A stretch of 64,000 nucleotides of DNA from Pseudaquabacterium terrae (GTDB taxonomy: Bacteria; Pseudomonadota; Gammaproteobacteria; Burkholderiales; Burkholderiaceae_C), in NCBI RefSeq assembly GCF_013266755.1, contig NZ_JABRWJ010000001.1:1048710-1112709 (forward strand), given 5' to 3'. Below the pieces are notes generated by a model that did not search any database, was not told the origin of the DNA, and saw only the letters and a list, made by a program, of their open reading frames with translations. The position numbers were made by a program, and so were the translations under genes. Below, piece after piece: positions 1 through 7,950 of this stretch (the first letter of the stretch is position 1; every line of letters starts with the position of its first letter).

Positions 1-1
1 C

Positions 2-265
2 GGCCAGCCCTACGACGCGCTGCTGATGGACGTGCAGATGCCCGGCATGAGCGGCTACGAGGCGACACGCCGGCTGCGCGAGCGCTACTCGCTGCTGCAG
101 CTGCCGATCGTCGCGCTGACCGCCGCGGCGCTGACCTCCGAACGCGAGCGCGCGGCCGAGATCGGCATGAACGACTTCCTGACCAAGCCGATCGACGCCA
201 ACCGGCTGCGCACGACGCTGCAGCGCGTGCTGGCGGCGGGGGAGCTGGCGCCCGATCTGGGCTAG
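2..265 (+). CDS. C-terminal receiver domain of a hybrid histidine kinase or response regulator (5' truncated)
   Basis: Only the last 87 residues are in the window; the frame is open to the left edge. The fragment holds the second half of a CheY-like receiver domain: a phosphoacceptor aspartate in LLMDVQMPGMSGYEA, the conserved switch threonine in VALTAAAL and the conserved lysine in FLTKPID. The protein ends about 20 residues after the receiver fold with no output domain. That is typical of a hybrid sensor kinase whose receiver is C-terminal, but a receiver at the end of a multi-domain regulator is also possible. The partner kinase part lies outside the window. Confidence 0.85.
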   Translation, partial: GQPYDALLMDVQMPGMSGYEATRRLRERYSLLQLPIVALTAAALTSERERAAEIGMNDFLTKPIDANRLRTTLQRVLAAGELAPDLG

Positions 266-280
266 TGCGCGAAATCAGCG

Positions 281-1177
281 TCAGGCGGAGATGCCGACCT
301 GCAGCGTGCCGACGTAGCCGTCGCTCGTGTTGCCGGTCAGCGTCGCGAGCTGGGTGCTGTAGCCGTCGCTGAAGACGTTGTCGCTGGTGAAGCTGATGCG
401 GCCCAGGTTGCGCAGGCTCGTCGCGTAAGCGCTGGTGTTGTAGACGGTTGTGCAGACATCGGTCGGGAACGCGATCTGCGAGGTCTTCAGCTTGTTCGAG
501 AAGCTGGTCGCCGTGTTCGTGCTGCGGTAGATCTCGAAGTGCATGTGCGGCATGCGCCCGTCGTAGCAGCCGGGGAAGATGGTCTGGAACACCGCCACGC
601 CGTCGCTGCCGGTGGCCTGCACGCCGCGCAGGTAGTTCTGGTTGGCGACGCTGGCCGAGTACATCGAGTAGTTGCCGTCGCGATCGCAGTGCCACAGGTA
701 GATCGCATGACCGGCCAGCGATGCGCACGAGGCACCGGTGTTGACAACCTGGATGCGCATCGTCAGCGGGATGCCCGCGGCCGTGCCGGTGGCGCCGGCG
801 ATGCTGGAACGGATGTCGCTGCGCACGATGCCCGACAGCATCAACGCATTGGCGACGCCGCCGTTGCTCGAGTTCGAGCCGTCGCCGGGGTAGGGGCCGG
901 CCGTCTCCTCGGGAATCACCGAGCAGCTGGTGGTGCCGGTGCCGGTCGAGGTTCCGGTGCCGATGGACGTCCCCGTGCCCGTGCCTGTGCCCGTCGTCGT
1001 CGTGGCCGTGCTGTCATCGCCGCCACCGCCGCAGCCGGCGAGCAGCAGCCCGGCGGCCGCGCCGCCGCCGGCCAGCCAGCGCAGCGCGCGGCGGCGGTCT
1101 GCGGCCTGGCGGATCAGCAGCGGAAGGTCGGTGGCGAGGCCGCCGTCGTGGGCGTGGTGGTCGTCGTGCAAGCGCAT
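281..1177 (-). CDS. Exported intradiol ring-cleavage dioxygenase-like lipoprotein
   Basis: 298 residues from the ATG at 1177, which has AGGAC just upstream; a more upstream in-frame ATG at 1276 would add a sequence unlike a signal peptide. The N-terminus has a twin-arginine-like stretch (RRRALRWLAGG), a hydrophobic core and a lipobox (LLLAGC), so it is probably Tat-exported and lipidated. A Gly/Thr-rich linker of GTGTGT repeats follows (about residues 58-85), then a domain matching the protocatechuate 3,4-dioxygenase beta-like fold: EETAGPYPG, WHCDRDGNYS, RGVQ, FPGCYDGRMPHMHFEIY. The two Tyr and two His expected to bind non-haem Fe(III) are visible (Tyr of DGNY, Tyr of PGCY, His-x-His). Substrate unknown; exported members are usually annotated only by fold. 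It converges on the receiver-domain gene. Confidence 0.82.
   Translation of the reverse strand: MRLHDDHHAHDGGLATDLPLLIRQAADRRRALRWLAGGGAAAGLLLAGCGGGGDDSTATTTTGTGTGTGTSIGTGTSTGTGTTSCSVIPEETAGPYPGDGSNSSNGGVANALMLSGIVRSDIRSSIAGATGTAAGIPLTMRIQVVNTGASCASLAGHAIYLWHCDRDGNYSMYSASVANQNYLRGVQATGSDGVAVFQTIFPGCYDGRMPHMHFEIYRSTNTATSFSNKLKTSQIAFPTDVCTTVYNTSAYATSLRNLGRISFTSDNVFSDGYSTQLATLTGNTSDGYVGTLQVGISA
930..1015. repeat. Degenerate hexamer (gtgccg/gtgccc) tandem repeat encoding a Gly-Thr linker
   Basis: On the plus strand this stretch is a run of gtgccg, gtgccc, gtgcct and similar hexamers. In the minus-strand gene it encodes the GTGTGT linker between the lipobox and the dioxygenase domain. Such hexamer arrays can change length by slippage without shifting frame. 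Confidence 0.7.
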
Positions 1178-1294
1178 GGGGTCCTGGGGCTGGCTGAAGC
1201 GGCGTCGCCGCGATGCCTGCACTGTGCACAAGCGCCGTTGCTCGACTTCGTGGCCCGTGTGTCGGCCCGGACACAAACGGCGCGACGACGTGAC

Positions 1295-2470
1295 TCAGCC
1301 CACCGGAAGCACCAGCCGCGCGCGCAGCCCGCCGCCGGGCCGGTTGGCCAGCACCAGCCGGCCGCCGTCGCGCTCGGCCAGCTCGCGGGCGATCGCCAGG
1401 CCGAGGCCATGGCCAAGTCGCGGGCCGTCTTCGGGTCCAGGCGCCAGCTGCACCCAGGGCTCGAAGACGCGCTCGAGCTGCTCGGGCGGAATGCCCGGGC
1501 CGTCGTCGTCGACCAGCAGCTCGACGAAGCCGCCGACGCCGGCCTGGGCGCTCAAGCGCGCCGAGCCGCCATGGCGCAGCGCGTTGTGCACGAGATTGAC
1601 GAGGCCGCGCCGCAAGGCGGCCGGCCGCGCGCTAACACGCAACAGGGGCGGCAGCGTGTCGTCGAGCGTCACCGGCTCGCCCTGCTCGGCGAAGTCGTCG
1701 GCCAGCGCCTGCAGCAGCGCGAGGGCATCGATCGGCTGCGGCGCGCTGCCGGCGCGCTGCTCGCGCAGCACGGCCAGCGTGTCGTCGAGCAGCGCATCGA
1801 TCTCGTCGATGTCGCGCGCGGCGGCAGCGCGCTGCGCCTCGGGCAGCGGCTCCAGGCGCAGGCGCAAGCGCGTCAAGGGCGTGCGCAGGTCGTGCGAAGT
1901 CGCCGCCAGCTGCAGGCCGCGGGCGTCGAACTGCTCGCGCAGCCGCACGGCCATGCGGTTGAAAACCCGCGCGGTCTCGCGCATCTCGGCGCTGCCGCGG
2001 CGTTCATCCAGCACCGGCAGCGGTTCGCCGCGCGCCAGGCCGGCTTCCAGCGCCGTCGATGCGCCGGCCAGGCGGCGCATCGGTGCAGCCAGCCACCGCG
2101 CGCCGAGCGCGGCCCCGAAGGCGATCACCAGGGCCCGCAGGCCGTAGTCGAGCCACAGCATCGCCGGCGGAAGCGATGGCGGCCCATCGCCCCGTGGTTG
2201 GCCCGGCGGCTCGCCGGGCGGGGGAGCTGGCGGCGGCGGCATGTCCGATCGCTGTGGCGGGGGTGGCGGCGGCATCGCGCCGCGCGGTTGCTCGAACGGC
2301 GGCCCCGGCGGCAGCGAGGTCAGGATCGGCAGCCGCGCCACGTCGGCCGCCCGGCCAGGCGCAACCTGGCCCATCACGACGGCATAGGCGACCAGGTGAG
2401 CGGCCACGAGGATCACCCACAACAGCACGAACAGCCGCAGGAACAGCGTGTCGAGGCGGCGCCAGCTCAT
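1295..2470 (-). CDS. Sensor histidine kinase, EnvZ-like, with proline-rich periplasmic segment
   Basis: 391 residues. The start ATG at 2470 overlaps the stop of the upstream response regulator (ATGA), which fixes the start and implies translational coupling. Order: TM1 (about 10-33), a periplasmic segment of roughly 70 residues very rich in proline (PPPPPP and PPPPAPPPGEPPG), TM2 (about 103-128), HAMP, H-box with phosphoacceptor His193 (TSHDLRTPLTRL), N-box (NLVHNALRHG), G1 (DDDGPGIP) and G2 (GHGLGLAIAREL). It should autophosphorylate and pass phosphate to the adjacent OmpR-type regulator. The short, low-complexity periplasmic region does not look like a known sensor fold, so the signal cannot be guessed. 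Confidence 0.93.
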   Translation of the reverse strand: MSWRRLDTLFLRLFVLLWVILVAAHLVAYAVVMGQVAPGRAADVARLPILTSLPPGPPFEQPRGAMPPPPPPQRSDMPPPPAPPPGEPPGQPRGDGPPSLPPAMLWLDYGLRALVIAFGAALGARWLAAPMRRLAGASTALEAGLARGEPLPVLDERRGSAEMRETARVFNRMAVRLREQFDARGLQLAATSHDLRTPLTRLRLRLEPLPEAQRAAAARDIDEIDALLDDTLAVLREQRAGSAPQPIDALALLQALADDFAEQGEPVTLDDTLPPLLRVSARPAALRRGLVNLVHNALRHGGSARLSAQAGVGGFVELLVDDDGPGIPPEQLERVFEPWVQLAPGPEDGPRLGHGLGLAIARELAERDGGRLVLANRPGGGLRARLVLPVG

Positions 2471-3162
2471 GCCGCGCTCACCGTCCCATCGAACAGGTAA
2501 CCCTCGCCACGCAGCGTGCGGATCAGCGGCGTGCCGGTCACCGCGAGCTTGCCGCGCAGCCGCGACACCGCCAGGTCGATGCTGCGGCCGGCGGCCTCGG
2601 TGCCCGGGCTGCGCGTCAGCTCCAGCAGCCGCTCGCGCGTCAACACCTGGCCGGCATGCTCGACGAAGGCGCTCAAGAGGCGGAACTCGGCGGCCGACAG
2701 CGCCACCAGCAGCCCGTCGGGCGCGTGCAGCTGGCGCTCGAGCCGGTCGAAGCGCCAGCCGGCGAACTGCAGCTCCGTGCCTGCGGCGGCGGCCACCGCG
2801 CGGCCGCGCCGCAGCACGGCACGGATGCGCGCCACCAGCTCGCGCGGCTCGAAGGGTTTCGGCAGGTAGTCGTCGGCGCCGATCTCGAGCCCGAGCACGC
2901 GTGAGATCGGATCGCCCTGCGCGGTCAGCATGATCACCGGCAGCGCCGGGCGCCGCTGCTTGATCCAGCGGCACAGCGCGAGGCCGTCGTCGTCGGGCAG
3001 CATCAGGTCGAGCAGCAGCAGATCGACCTCGGCATCCACCGCGCAGCGCCGGAACGACGCGCCGTCGGCCAGCGCCTCGACGCTGATGCCGTGCTGCTGC
3101 AGGAAATCGACCAGCAGCGTGCGGATCGCGGCGTCGTCGTCGACCAGCAGGCAGCGTGTCAT
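2467..3162 (-). CDS. OmpR-family response regulator
   Basis: 231 residues. The receiver domain is complete: acid pocket Asp9-Asp10, phosphoacceptor Asp52 (LLLLDLMLP), Thr80 and Lys102 (YLPKPFEPRE). The C-terminal winged-helix DNA-binding domain (about 130-228) carries the OmpR hallmark LSAAEFRLL and ends with the wing sequence TLRGEGYLFDG. It is the first gene of a two-gene operon with the histidine kinase, overlapping by four bases. Target genes are not evident; the next gene downstream on the same strand is the exported dioxygenase-like protein. Confidence 0.95.
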   Translation of the reverse strand: MTRCLLVDDDAAIRTLLVDFLQQHGISVEALADGASFRRCAVDAEVDLLLLDLMLPDDDGLALCRWIKQRRPALPVIMLTAQGDPISRVLGLEIGADDYLPKPFEPRELVARIRAVLRRGRAVAAAAGTELQFAGWRFDRLERQLHAPDGLLVALSAAEFRLLSAFVEHAGQVLTRERLLELTRSPGTEAAGRSIDLAVSRLRGKLAVTGTPLIRTLRGEGYLFDGTVSAA

Positions 3163-3198
3163 CCCCGAAGTGTCGCGCCTTTGGAAATCGAAGGCCGA

Positions 3199-3825
3199 TC
3201 AGGCGCGCCGCAGTGCCGCCACCGACAGGCCCGCGCCGACGAAGGCGAGGCCGGCGCCGATGTTCAGGCCGGCGACCGCACGCGGGCGTTCACGCAGCCA
3301 GTTCGACAGCCGCGCGGCGAACACGCCCATCAGCGCGAAGCCCAGCGCCGTCCACAGCGCGAACCACGCGCCGTAGACCAGCATCTGCGCCGTCACCGAG
3401 CCGCGCGCCGGGTCGACGAACTGCGGGATGAAGGCCAGCGCGAAGAGCCCCGGCTTCGGGTTCAGCGATCCCGACAGCAGCCCGGTCAGCAGAATGCGGC
3501 GCAGCGGCTGGCGCTCGGCCGGCGCGAAGCTGATCAGCCCGCGCGTGCGCAGCACCTTCACGCCCAGCCACACCAGGTAGGCCGCACCGAGCAGCTTGAC
3601 GAGCCAGAAAGCCAGCGCCGAGGTTTGCATCAGTGCCGTCAGCCCGCAGGTCGCGGCCAGCGCATGCAGCATCGTCGCGGCGCCGGAGGCCAGCGCCGAT
3701 GCCACCGCCGCGCGCCGGCCCTGGCTCAGGCCGCGGCCGATCGCCAGCAAGTTGTCGGGGCCGGGCGCCAGCACCAGCAGCACGCAGGCCAGCGTGTAGG
3801 CGAGCCAGATGTCGACGGGAAACAC
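3199..3825 (-). CDS. LysE/RhtB-family amino-acid exporter
   Basis: 208 residues. The start is GTG at 3825, preceded by AAGGAG eight bases upstream. Six hydrophobic segments fit the LysE/RhtB fold, with the family hallmark near the N-terminus (LVLAPGPDNLLAIGRGLSQG) and the conserved GSLNPKPGLFALAFIPQFVDP in the middle. Members export amino acids or their analogues using the proton gradient. The gene is divergent from a MocR regulator, and the 75-base gap contains a perfect inverted repeat, so regulation by that neighbour is likely. The exported substrate cannot be read from sequence. Confidence 0.93.
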   Translation of the reverse strand: MFPVDIWLAYTLACVLLVLAPGPDNLLAIGRGLSQGRRAAVASALASGAATMLHALAATCGLTALMQTSALAFWLVKLLGAAYLVWLGVKVLRTRGLISFAPAERQPLRRILLTGLLSGSLNPKPGLFALAFIPQFVDPARGSVTAQMLVYGAWFALWTALGFALMGVFAARLSNWLRERPRAVAGLNIGAGLAFVGAGLSVAALRRA

Positions 3826-3870
3826 GATGCACGCTCCTTGGGGGATAGGGAATGGGCGCGATGCTCGCCG

Positions 3871-3900
3871 CGAACTGGTCTGCCCGTAAGATCCAGTTCG
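3871..3900. promoter_or_regulatory. Perfect inverted repeat, candidate MocR operator
   Basis: CGAACTGG (3871-3878) and its exact reverse complement CCAGTTCG (3893-3900) flank 14 bases. The right arm ends one base before the mocR-type ATG at 3901, so a bound protein would cover the start region and sit between the two divergent genes. Extended half-sites read AACTGGTCTG and, on the other strand, AACTGGATCTTA. Location and symmetry support an autoregulatory/LysE-controlling site. Confidence 0.6.
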
Positions 3901-5292
3901 ATGTCGAAATCGAGGTCCAGTGACCAGCCCGAGCTGCCGATCAAACTGCTGCGCGGCAGCGGCGGTCCGTTGCACCTGCAGCTCGAGCAGGCCCTGCGCG
4001 ACGCGATCCGCGGCGGCCGGCTGCGCCAGGGCAGCGCGCTGCCGTCGACGCGCACGCTGGCCGCGGATCTCGGCGTGGCGCGCGGCGTGGTCGTCGAGGC
4101 CTACGAGCAGCTCGCGGCCGAAGGCTTTCTCGCGACGCGCCGCGGCGCCGCGACGACGGTCGCCGCCGGCCGCATCGAGACCGCACCGCTGCAGCGTGCC
4201 GCGGTGGCGCCGACCTGGGCCTTCGACTTCAAGCCGGGCGTGCCGGACCTGCGCCTGTTCCCGTTCACGCGCTGGAGCCGCAGCGCGCGCCGCGTGCTTC
4301 GCGGCCTGACGCCGCCAGCGCTCGGCTACGGCGACGCCCGCGGCACGCCCGAGCTGCGCACGGGCCTGGCCGACTACCTCGGCCGCGTGCGGCAGGTGCG
4401 CTGCGATGTCTCGCAGGTGCTGGTCTGCAGCGGCTTCGCGCAAGGCCTGGGGCTGGTCGCCAAGGCGCTGGCCCGGCACGGCGTGCGGCGATTCGGCATC
4501 GAAGACCCGACGCACCCCGACCAGCAGCATGCGATCAGCGCGGCCGGGCTGCAGGCCGTGCACATTCCCGTCGACGAGCAGGGCTTGCGGGTCGACCTGC
4601 TCGAGGCCAGCCGCGCCGAGGCGGTGCTGGTCACGCCGGCCCACCAGTTCCCGACCGGCGCGGTGCTGTCGGCGGCCCGCCGCCAGCAGCTGGCGGCCTG
4701 GGCGACGGCGCGCGGCGGCTGGATCGTCGAGGACGACTACGACGCCGAGTACCGCTACGACCGCGAGCCGATCGGCGCGCTGCAGTCGCTGGCCCCGTCA
4801 CGGGTGATCTACGCCGGCTCGGCGAGCAAGATCCTGGCGCCGGCGCTGCGGCTGGGCTGGATCGTCGCGCCGCCGCCGCTGGGCGACACGCTGGCCGAGC
4901 TCAAGCGCCTGTCGGACATGGGCACGCCGCTCATCGAGCAGCTGGCCTATGCCGACTTCCTCGCCGGCGGCGAGCTCGACCGGCACCTGCGCCGCATGCG
5001 CGCGGTGTACCGCGCGCGCCGCGACGCGGTGATCGATGCGCTGGCCCAGGACTTCCCCGGCTGGCTGCCGCACGGCATCGCGGCCGGTCTGCACCTGCTG
5101 GCCTGGCTGCCGGCGCGCACCAAGGAGGCGGCGCTGGTCGACGCGGCGGCGCGGCGCGGCATCCGCGTGCTGCCGCTGGCGGGTTATTGCACGCAGCACC
5201 GGCTGCCGCCGGCGCTGGTGCTCGGTTACGCCGGGCTCAACGAGGGCGAGATCCGGCGCGCGTTCGCGCGGCTGGCAAAAGCTAACTCGTAA
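3901..5292 (+). CDS. MocR-type GntR/aminotransferase-fold transcriptional regulator
   Basis: 463 residues from ATG 3901. An N-terminal GntR winged helix (about 10-85; LPIKLLRGSGGPLHLQLEQ, ALPSTRTLAADLGVARGVV) is fused to a type I aminotransferase-fold domain. The PLP-binding lysine is seen in YAGSASKILAPALRLGW, and the PLP-aspartate motif region reads VEDDYDAEYRYDREP. MocR proteins use PLP or PLP-amino acid adducts as effectors rather than catalysing transamination. It is divergent from the LysE-type exporter, a common arrangement in which the regulator senses the exported amino acid. Confidence 0.93.
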   Translation: MSKSRSSDQPELPIKLLRGSGGPLHLQLEQALRDAIRGGRLRQGSALPSTRTLAADLGVARGVVVEAYEQLAAEGFLATRRGAATTVAAGRIETAPLQRAAVAPTWAFDFKPGVPDLRLFPFTRWSRSARRVLRGLTPPALGYGDARGTPELRTGLADYLGRVRQVRCDVSQVLVCSGFAQGLGLVAKALARHGVRRFGIEDPTHPDQQHAISAAGLQAVHIPVDEQGLRVDLLEASRAEAVLVTPAHQFPTGAVLSAARRQQLAAWATARGGWIVEDDYDAEYRYDREPIGALQSLAPSRVIYAGSASKILAPALRLGWIVAPPPLGDTLAELKRLSDMGTPLIEQLAYADFLAGGELDRHLRRMRAVYRARRDAVIDALAQDFPGWLPHGIAAGLHLLAWLPARTKEAALVDAAARRGIRVLPLAGYCTQHRLPPALVLGYAGLNEGEIRRAFARLAKANS

Positions 5293-5325
5293 AGCGCGCG
5301 GCCACCGTCGATCGGCGCCGACGCT

Positions 5326-7035
5326 TCAGTCCAGCGCCACTTCCGTGCGCACGGTGCCGGCCCGATCCGCACTCGCCGTCAACGCCAGGTGCGTGCCGCG
5401 CGGCGCCTTGACGACCCACTCGGCGACCGCGCGATCGGCGGTGATCTCCTTGTTCGGCAGGAAGGCCTGCAGCGAGCTCTTCGGCGCATGGCCGTCGAGC
5501 TGCGGGCCGACCGTGCGCTGCTTGCCCGAGATCAGCGCGACGCCCGGCGGCAGGTGCAGCTCGAAGACCACGCCGCGCGCGGTCTTGCGCTCGATCGCGC
5601 GCTTGGTGACGTTGGACGGCAGGTAGCCGGCGTTGGCGACCGCGAAGCGCACGCGCCAGGTGTCGGGGCCGAGCGCGCGCACCTCCGTGCGCAGCACCTC
5701 GAGCTTCGGCAGCGACAGCGCCAGCTGCGTCAGCCAGGCCGGAAAGCGCGCCGCCTCGCGCTCACGCAGGTGCGGCGGCGGGTTGCGCCAGTAGTTCAGG
5801 CGGTCCCAGCCGCCGAGCTCGACCATGCCGAGCTGCGGATGGCGGTACGGGTACCACGTCACGTGCGCGTTACCGCCGCACTGTTCGTCGCTCCACTTCA
5901 GCAGCTTCAGGTCGTCCTCGACCGGGTGCTCGCGGTACCAGTGGATCCAGTCGTAGTCGGTGATGCCGGCTTCCTTGTTCGGTGCCCAGATCTCGACGGT
6001 CCAGAACAGCGCGCCCAGGTGCTCGTAGACCCAGTCCTGCGTGCCGGTGATGATTTCCTTCGGGTGGTACTTGAAGTCGTGGTAGATGCTGATCGCCGGG
6101 TAGCCGGTGAGCTTCTCGCCGAGCGCCGACAGCCGCTTGTAGACCCACAGGTCCTCGGGCGTCATGTCGTCGTCGCTCTGCGTGCCCATCGGCCGCAGGA
6201 TCACGCCCGAGTGGGTGTGGAAGCTGACCGCCGCGCCGATGTTCGGATGCTGCGTGATGAAGGCGACCATCGCGCGCACCTCGGGCTCGCTGGTCGGGTA
6301 CGGGCCGGCGCCCATCTGCTCGTACTCCTGCCGCCAGTACGACGGGAAGTTGCGATTCAGGTCCAGCCCTTCGCGGTTCGGATTGACGCTGATCTGCAGG
6401 CCGTCGAAGTGCGTCAGCGTGCCCTCGGGCATCACGCGGTAGTACTGGCCGCCGAATTCGCCCGGCTCGCGCGGCACCATCAGCCGCGCATCGTCGGGGT
6501 GGCACTTCCACGGCCCGTGCGGATCGGGCAAACGCATGTGCAGCACGCGGCCGTCGCCGTCGACGTCCTCGACCGTCAGCCCTTCGACCGGGTCCTCGTC
6601 GAACGGGTAGGGCCGCGTCGACGAGCGGATGTAGCGCGGCTTGTCGGCCAGCGCGAGCTCGGCGCCGTCGGGGTTCAGGCGCGGGCAGATGTAGATCGCG
6701 CGGGTGTCGAGCAGGTGCGTGATCTGCGCCTCCTTGCCGTAGCCGTTGACCAGCTGGTGCAGCCAGTACAGGCAGGCGGTGGACGCGGTCAGCTCGCCGG
6801 CGTGGATGTTGCCGTCGACCCAGAAAGCGGGTTTGTCGCGGTCGGTGCCGGTGGCGGCGCTGGTCAGCGTGACCAGCCAGATGTCGCGGCCTTCGTGGCT
6901 CTTGCCGATCGATTCGAGCGTGACCAGCTCGGGACGCGCGGCGGCATAGTCCTGCAGCAGCTGGCCGAGCTCGGCGTGGCGGTAGAAGGTGTCGAAGCGG
7001 GGAACGGGCAACGCGGGCATGGGTGGCATGGGCAT
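5326..7035 (-). CDS. M14-family zinc carboxypeptidase, cytoplasmic
   Basis: 569 residues; the start at 7035 or the ATG at 7020 would both leave the peptidase domain intact. Zinc ligands His78 and Glu81 are in GNIHAGELTAS, the third ligand in VSFHTHSGVILRP, and the catalytic glutamate probably in LFWTVEIWAPN. The substrate-binding region NREGLDLNRNFPSYWRQEY is also present. No signal peptide is visible, unlike digestive M14 enzymes, so it probably acts inside the cell. The C-terminal part (about 430-569) looks like a beta-rich accessory domain. It converges on the MocR gene. Confidence 0.9.
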   Translation of the reverse strand: MPMPPMPALPVPRFDTFYRHAELGQLLQDYAAARPELVTLESIGKSHEGRDIWLVTLTSAATGTDRDKPAFWVDGNIHAGELTASTACLYWLHQLVNGYGKEAQITHLLDTRAIYICPRLNPDGAELALADKPRYIRSSTRPYPFDEDPVEGLTVEDVDGDGRVLHMRLPDPHGPWKCHPDDARLMVPREPGEFGGQYYRVMPEGTLTHFDGLQISVNPNREGLDLNRNFPSYWRQEYEQMGAGPYPTSEPEVRAMVAFITQHPNIGAAVSFHTHSGVILRPMGTQSDDDMTPEDLWVYKRLSALGEKLTGYPAISIYHDFKYHPKEIITGTQDWVYEHLGALFWTVEIWAPNKEAGITDYDWIHWYREHPVEDDLKLLKWSDEQCGGNAHVTWYPYRHPQLGMVELGGWDRLNYWRNPPPHLREREAARFPAWLTQLALSLPKLEVLRTEVRALGPDTWRVRFAVANAGYLPSNVTKRAIERKTARGVVFELHLPPGVALISGKQRTVGPQLDGHAPKSSLQAFLPNKEITADRAVAEWVVKAPRGTHLALTASADRAGTVRTEVALD

Positions 7036-7170
7036 GGCGGGCGAAGCTGCCGAGTGTCGCGCACATCACGCCCCTCGTCCGCGGGGTACCGCGGCCGCTC
7101 CGCCGGGCGGTCATGAGGCAAGCTTGGGCCTGGCGGCCTCCGGTGTTCGCCTTGGGAACGGCCCGACGGC

Positions 7171-7941
7171 TCACTGGCCCTTGAACCGCCCCTGGAAGTG
7201 CCGCGACACCGGCAGCTTCTCCGGCCGGCCGTGCAGGCTGAGCTGCATCGTGCCCTCGTCGATGCGCAGCGCCGCGGCGATGTGGTGGTGGTTGACGATC
7301 ACCGAGCGGTGCACCTGCCAGAAACGCTGCGCGTCGAGCTGCGCCAGCAGCTCCTTCAGCGGCGTGCGGATCAGCGCCTCGCCGCCTTCGTGCACGACGC
7401 GGGTGTAGCGCGCGTCGGACTCGAAATAGACCACGGACTCGATGCGGATCAGCCGCACCTCCTTGCCGACGCCGGCCTGGATCACCTCCAGCGGGGCCGG
7501 CCGGCGCACCTGCGCCGACAGCTGCGCGAGCAGCGCCTGCAGCGCCACCGCGTCTGCGGCGGCCGGCGGCGCGGGCAGCGCCAGCCGCGCCTGCACGCGC
7601 TGCAGCGCCTGCGCGAGCCGCTCGTCATCGACGGGCTTGAGCACGTAGTCGACCGCGCCGGCATCGAAGGCCGCCAGCGCATGGTCGCCGTGCGCGGTGA
7701 CGAAGACCACCTGCGCGCGACCGGCGATGCGCTCGGCGACCTCGATGCCGGTCAGGCCGGGCATGCGGATGTCGAGCAGGCACAGCGCCGGCTCGTGCTC
7801 GAGGAAGGCGTCCCAGGCGTCGACGCCATTGACCGCCTCGGCGACGATCTGCAGCCCGGGCCAGCGCCGCTGCAGCGCGGCCCGCAGCTGCGCGCGCGGG
7901 GCTTCTTCGTCGTCGGCGATCAGGGCGGTGATGCGGTTCAT
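7171..7941 (-). CDS. LytTR-family response regulator
   Basis: 256 residues. The receiver domain (1-120) has acid pocket Asp10-Asp11 and phosphoacceptor Asp57 (CLLDIRMPGLTG) and conserved Lys in YVLKPVDD. After a short Ala-rich linker comes a LytTR DNA-binding domain (about 150-250; EVRLIRIESVVYFESD, FWQVHRSVIVNHHHIAA). It starts nine bases after the stop of the LytS-like kinase upstream and is the last gene of a three-gene unit, AlgR/AlgZ-like in organisation. Confidence 0.94.
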   Translation of the reverse strand: MNRITALIADDEEAPRAQLRAALQRRWPGLQIVAEAVNGVDAWDAFLEHEPALCLLDIRMPGLTGIEVAERIAGRAQVVFVTAHGDHALAAFDAGAVDYVLKPVDDERLAQALQRVQARLALPAPPAAADAVALQALLAQLSAQVRRPAPLEVIQAGVGKEVRLIRIESVVYFESDARYTRVVHEGGEALIRTPLKELLAQLDAQRFWQVHRSVIVNHHHIAAALRIDEGTMQLSLHGRPEKLPVSRHFQGRFKGQ

Positions 7942-7950
7942 CTCGGTGCG

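Noticed and set aside
539..2500. Long plus-strand open frame of more than 650 codons
   Set aside because: It lies opposite the dioxygenase-like gene and the histidine kinase, and its translation is Arg/Ala/Gln-rich without domains, as expected for the antisense of G+C-rich coding sequence.
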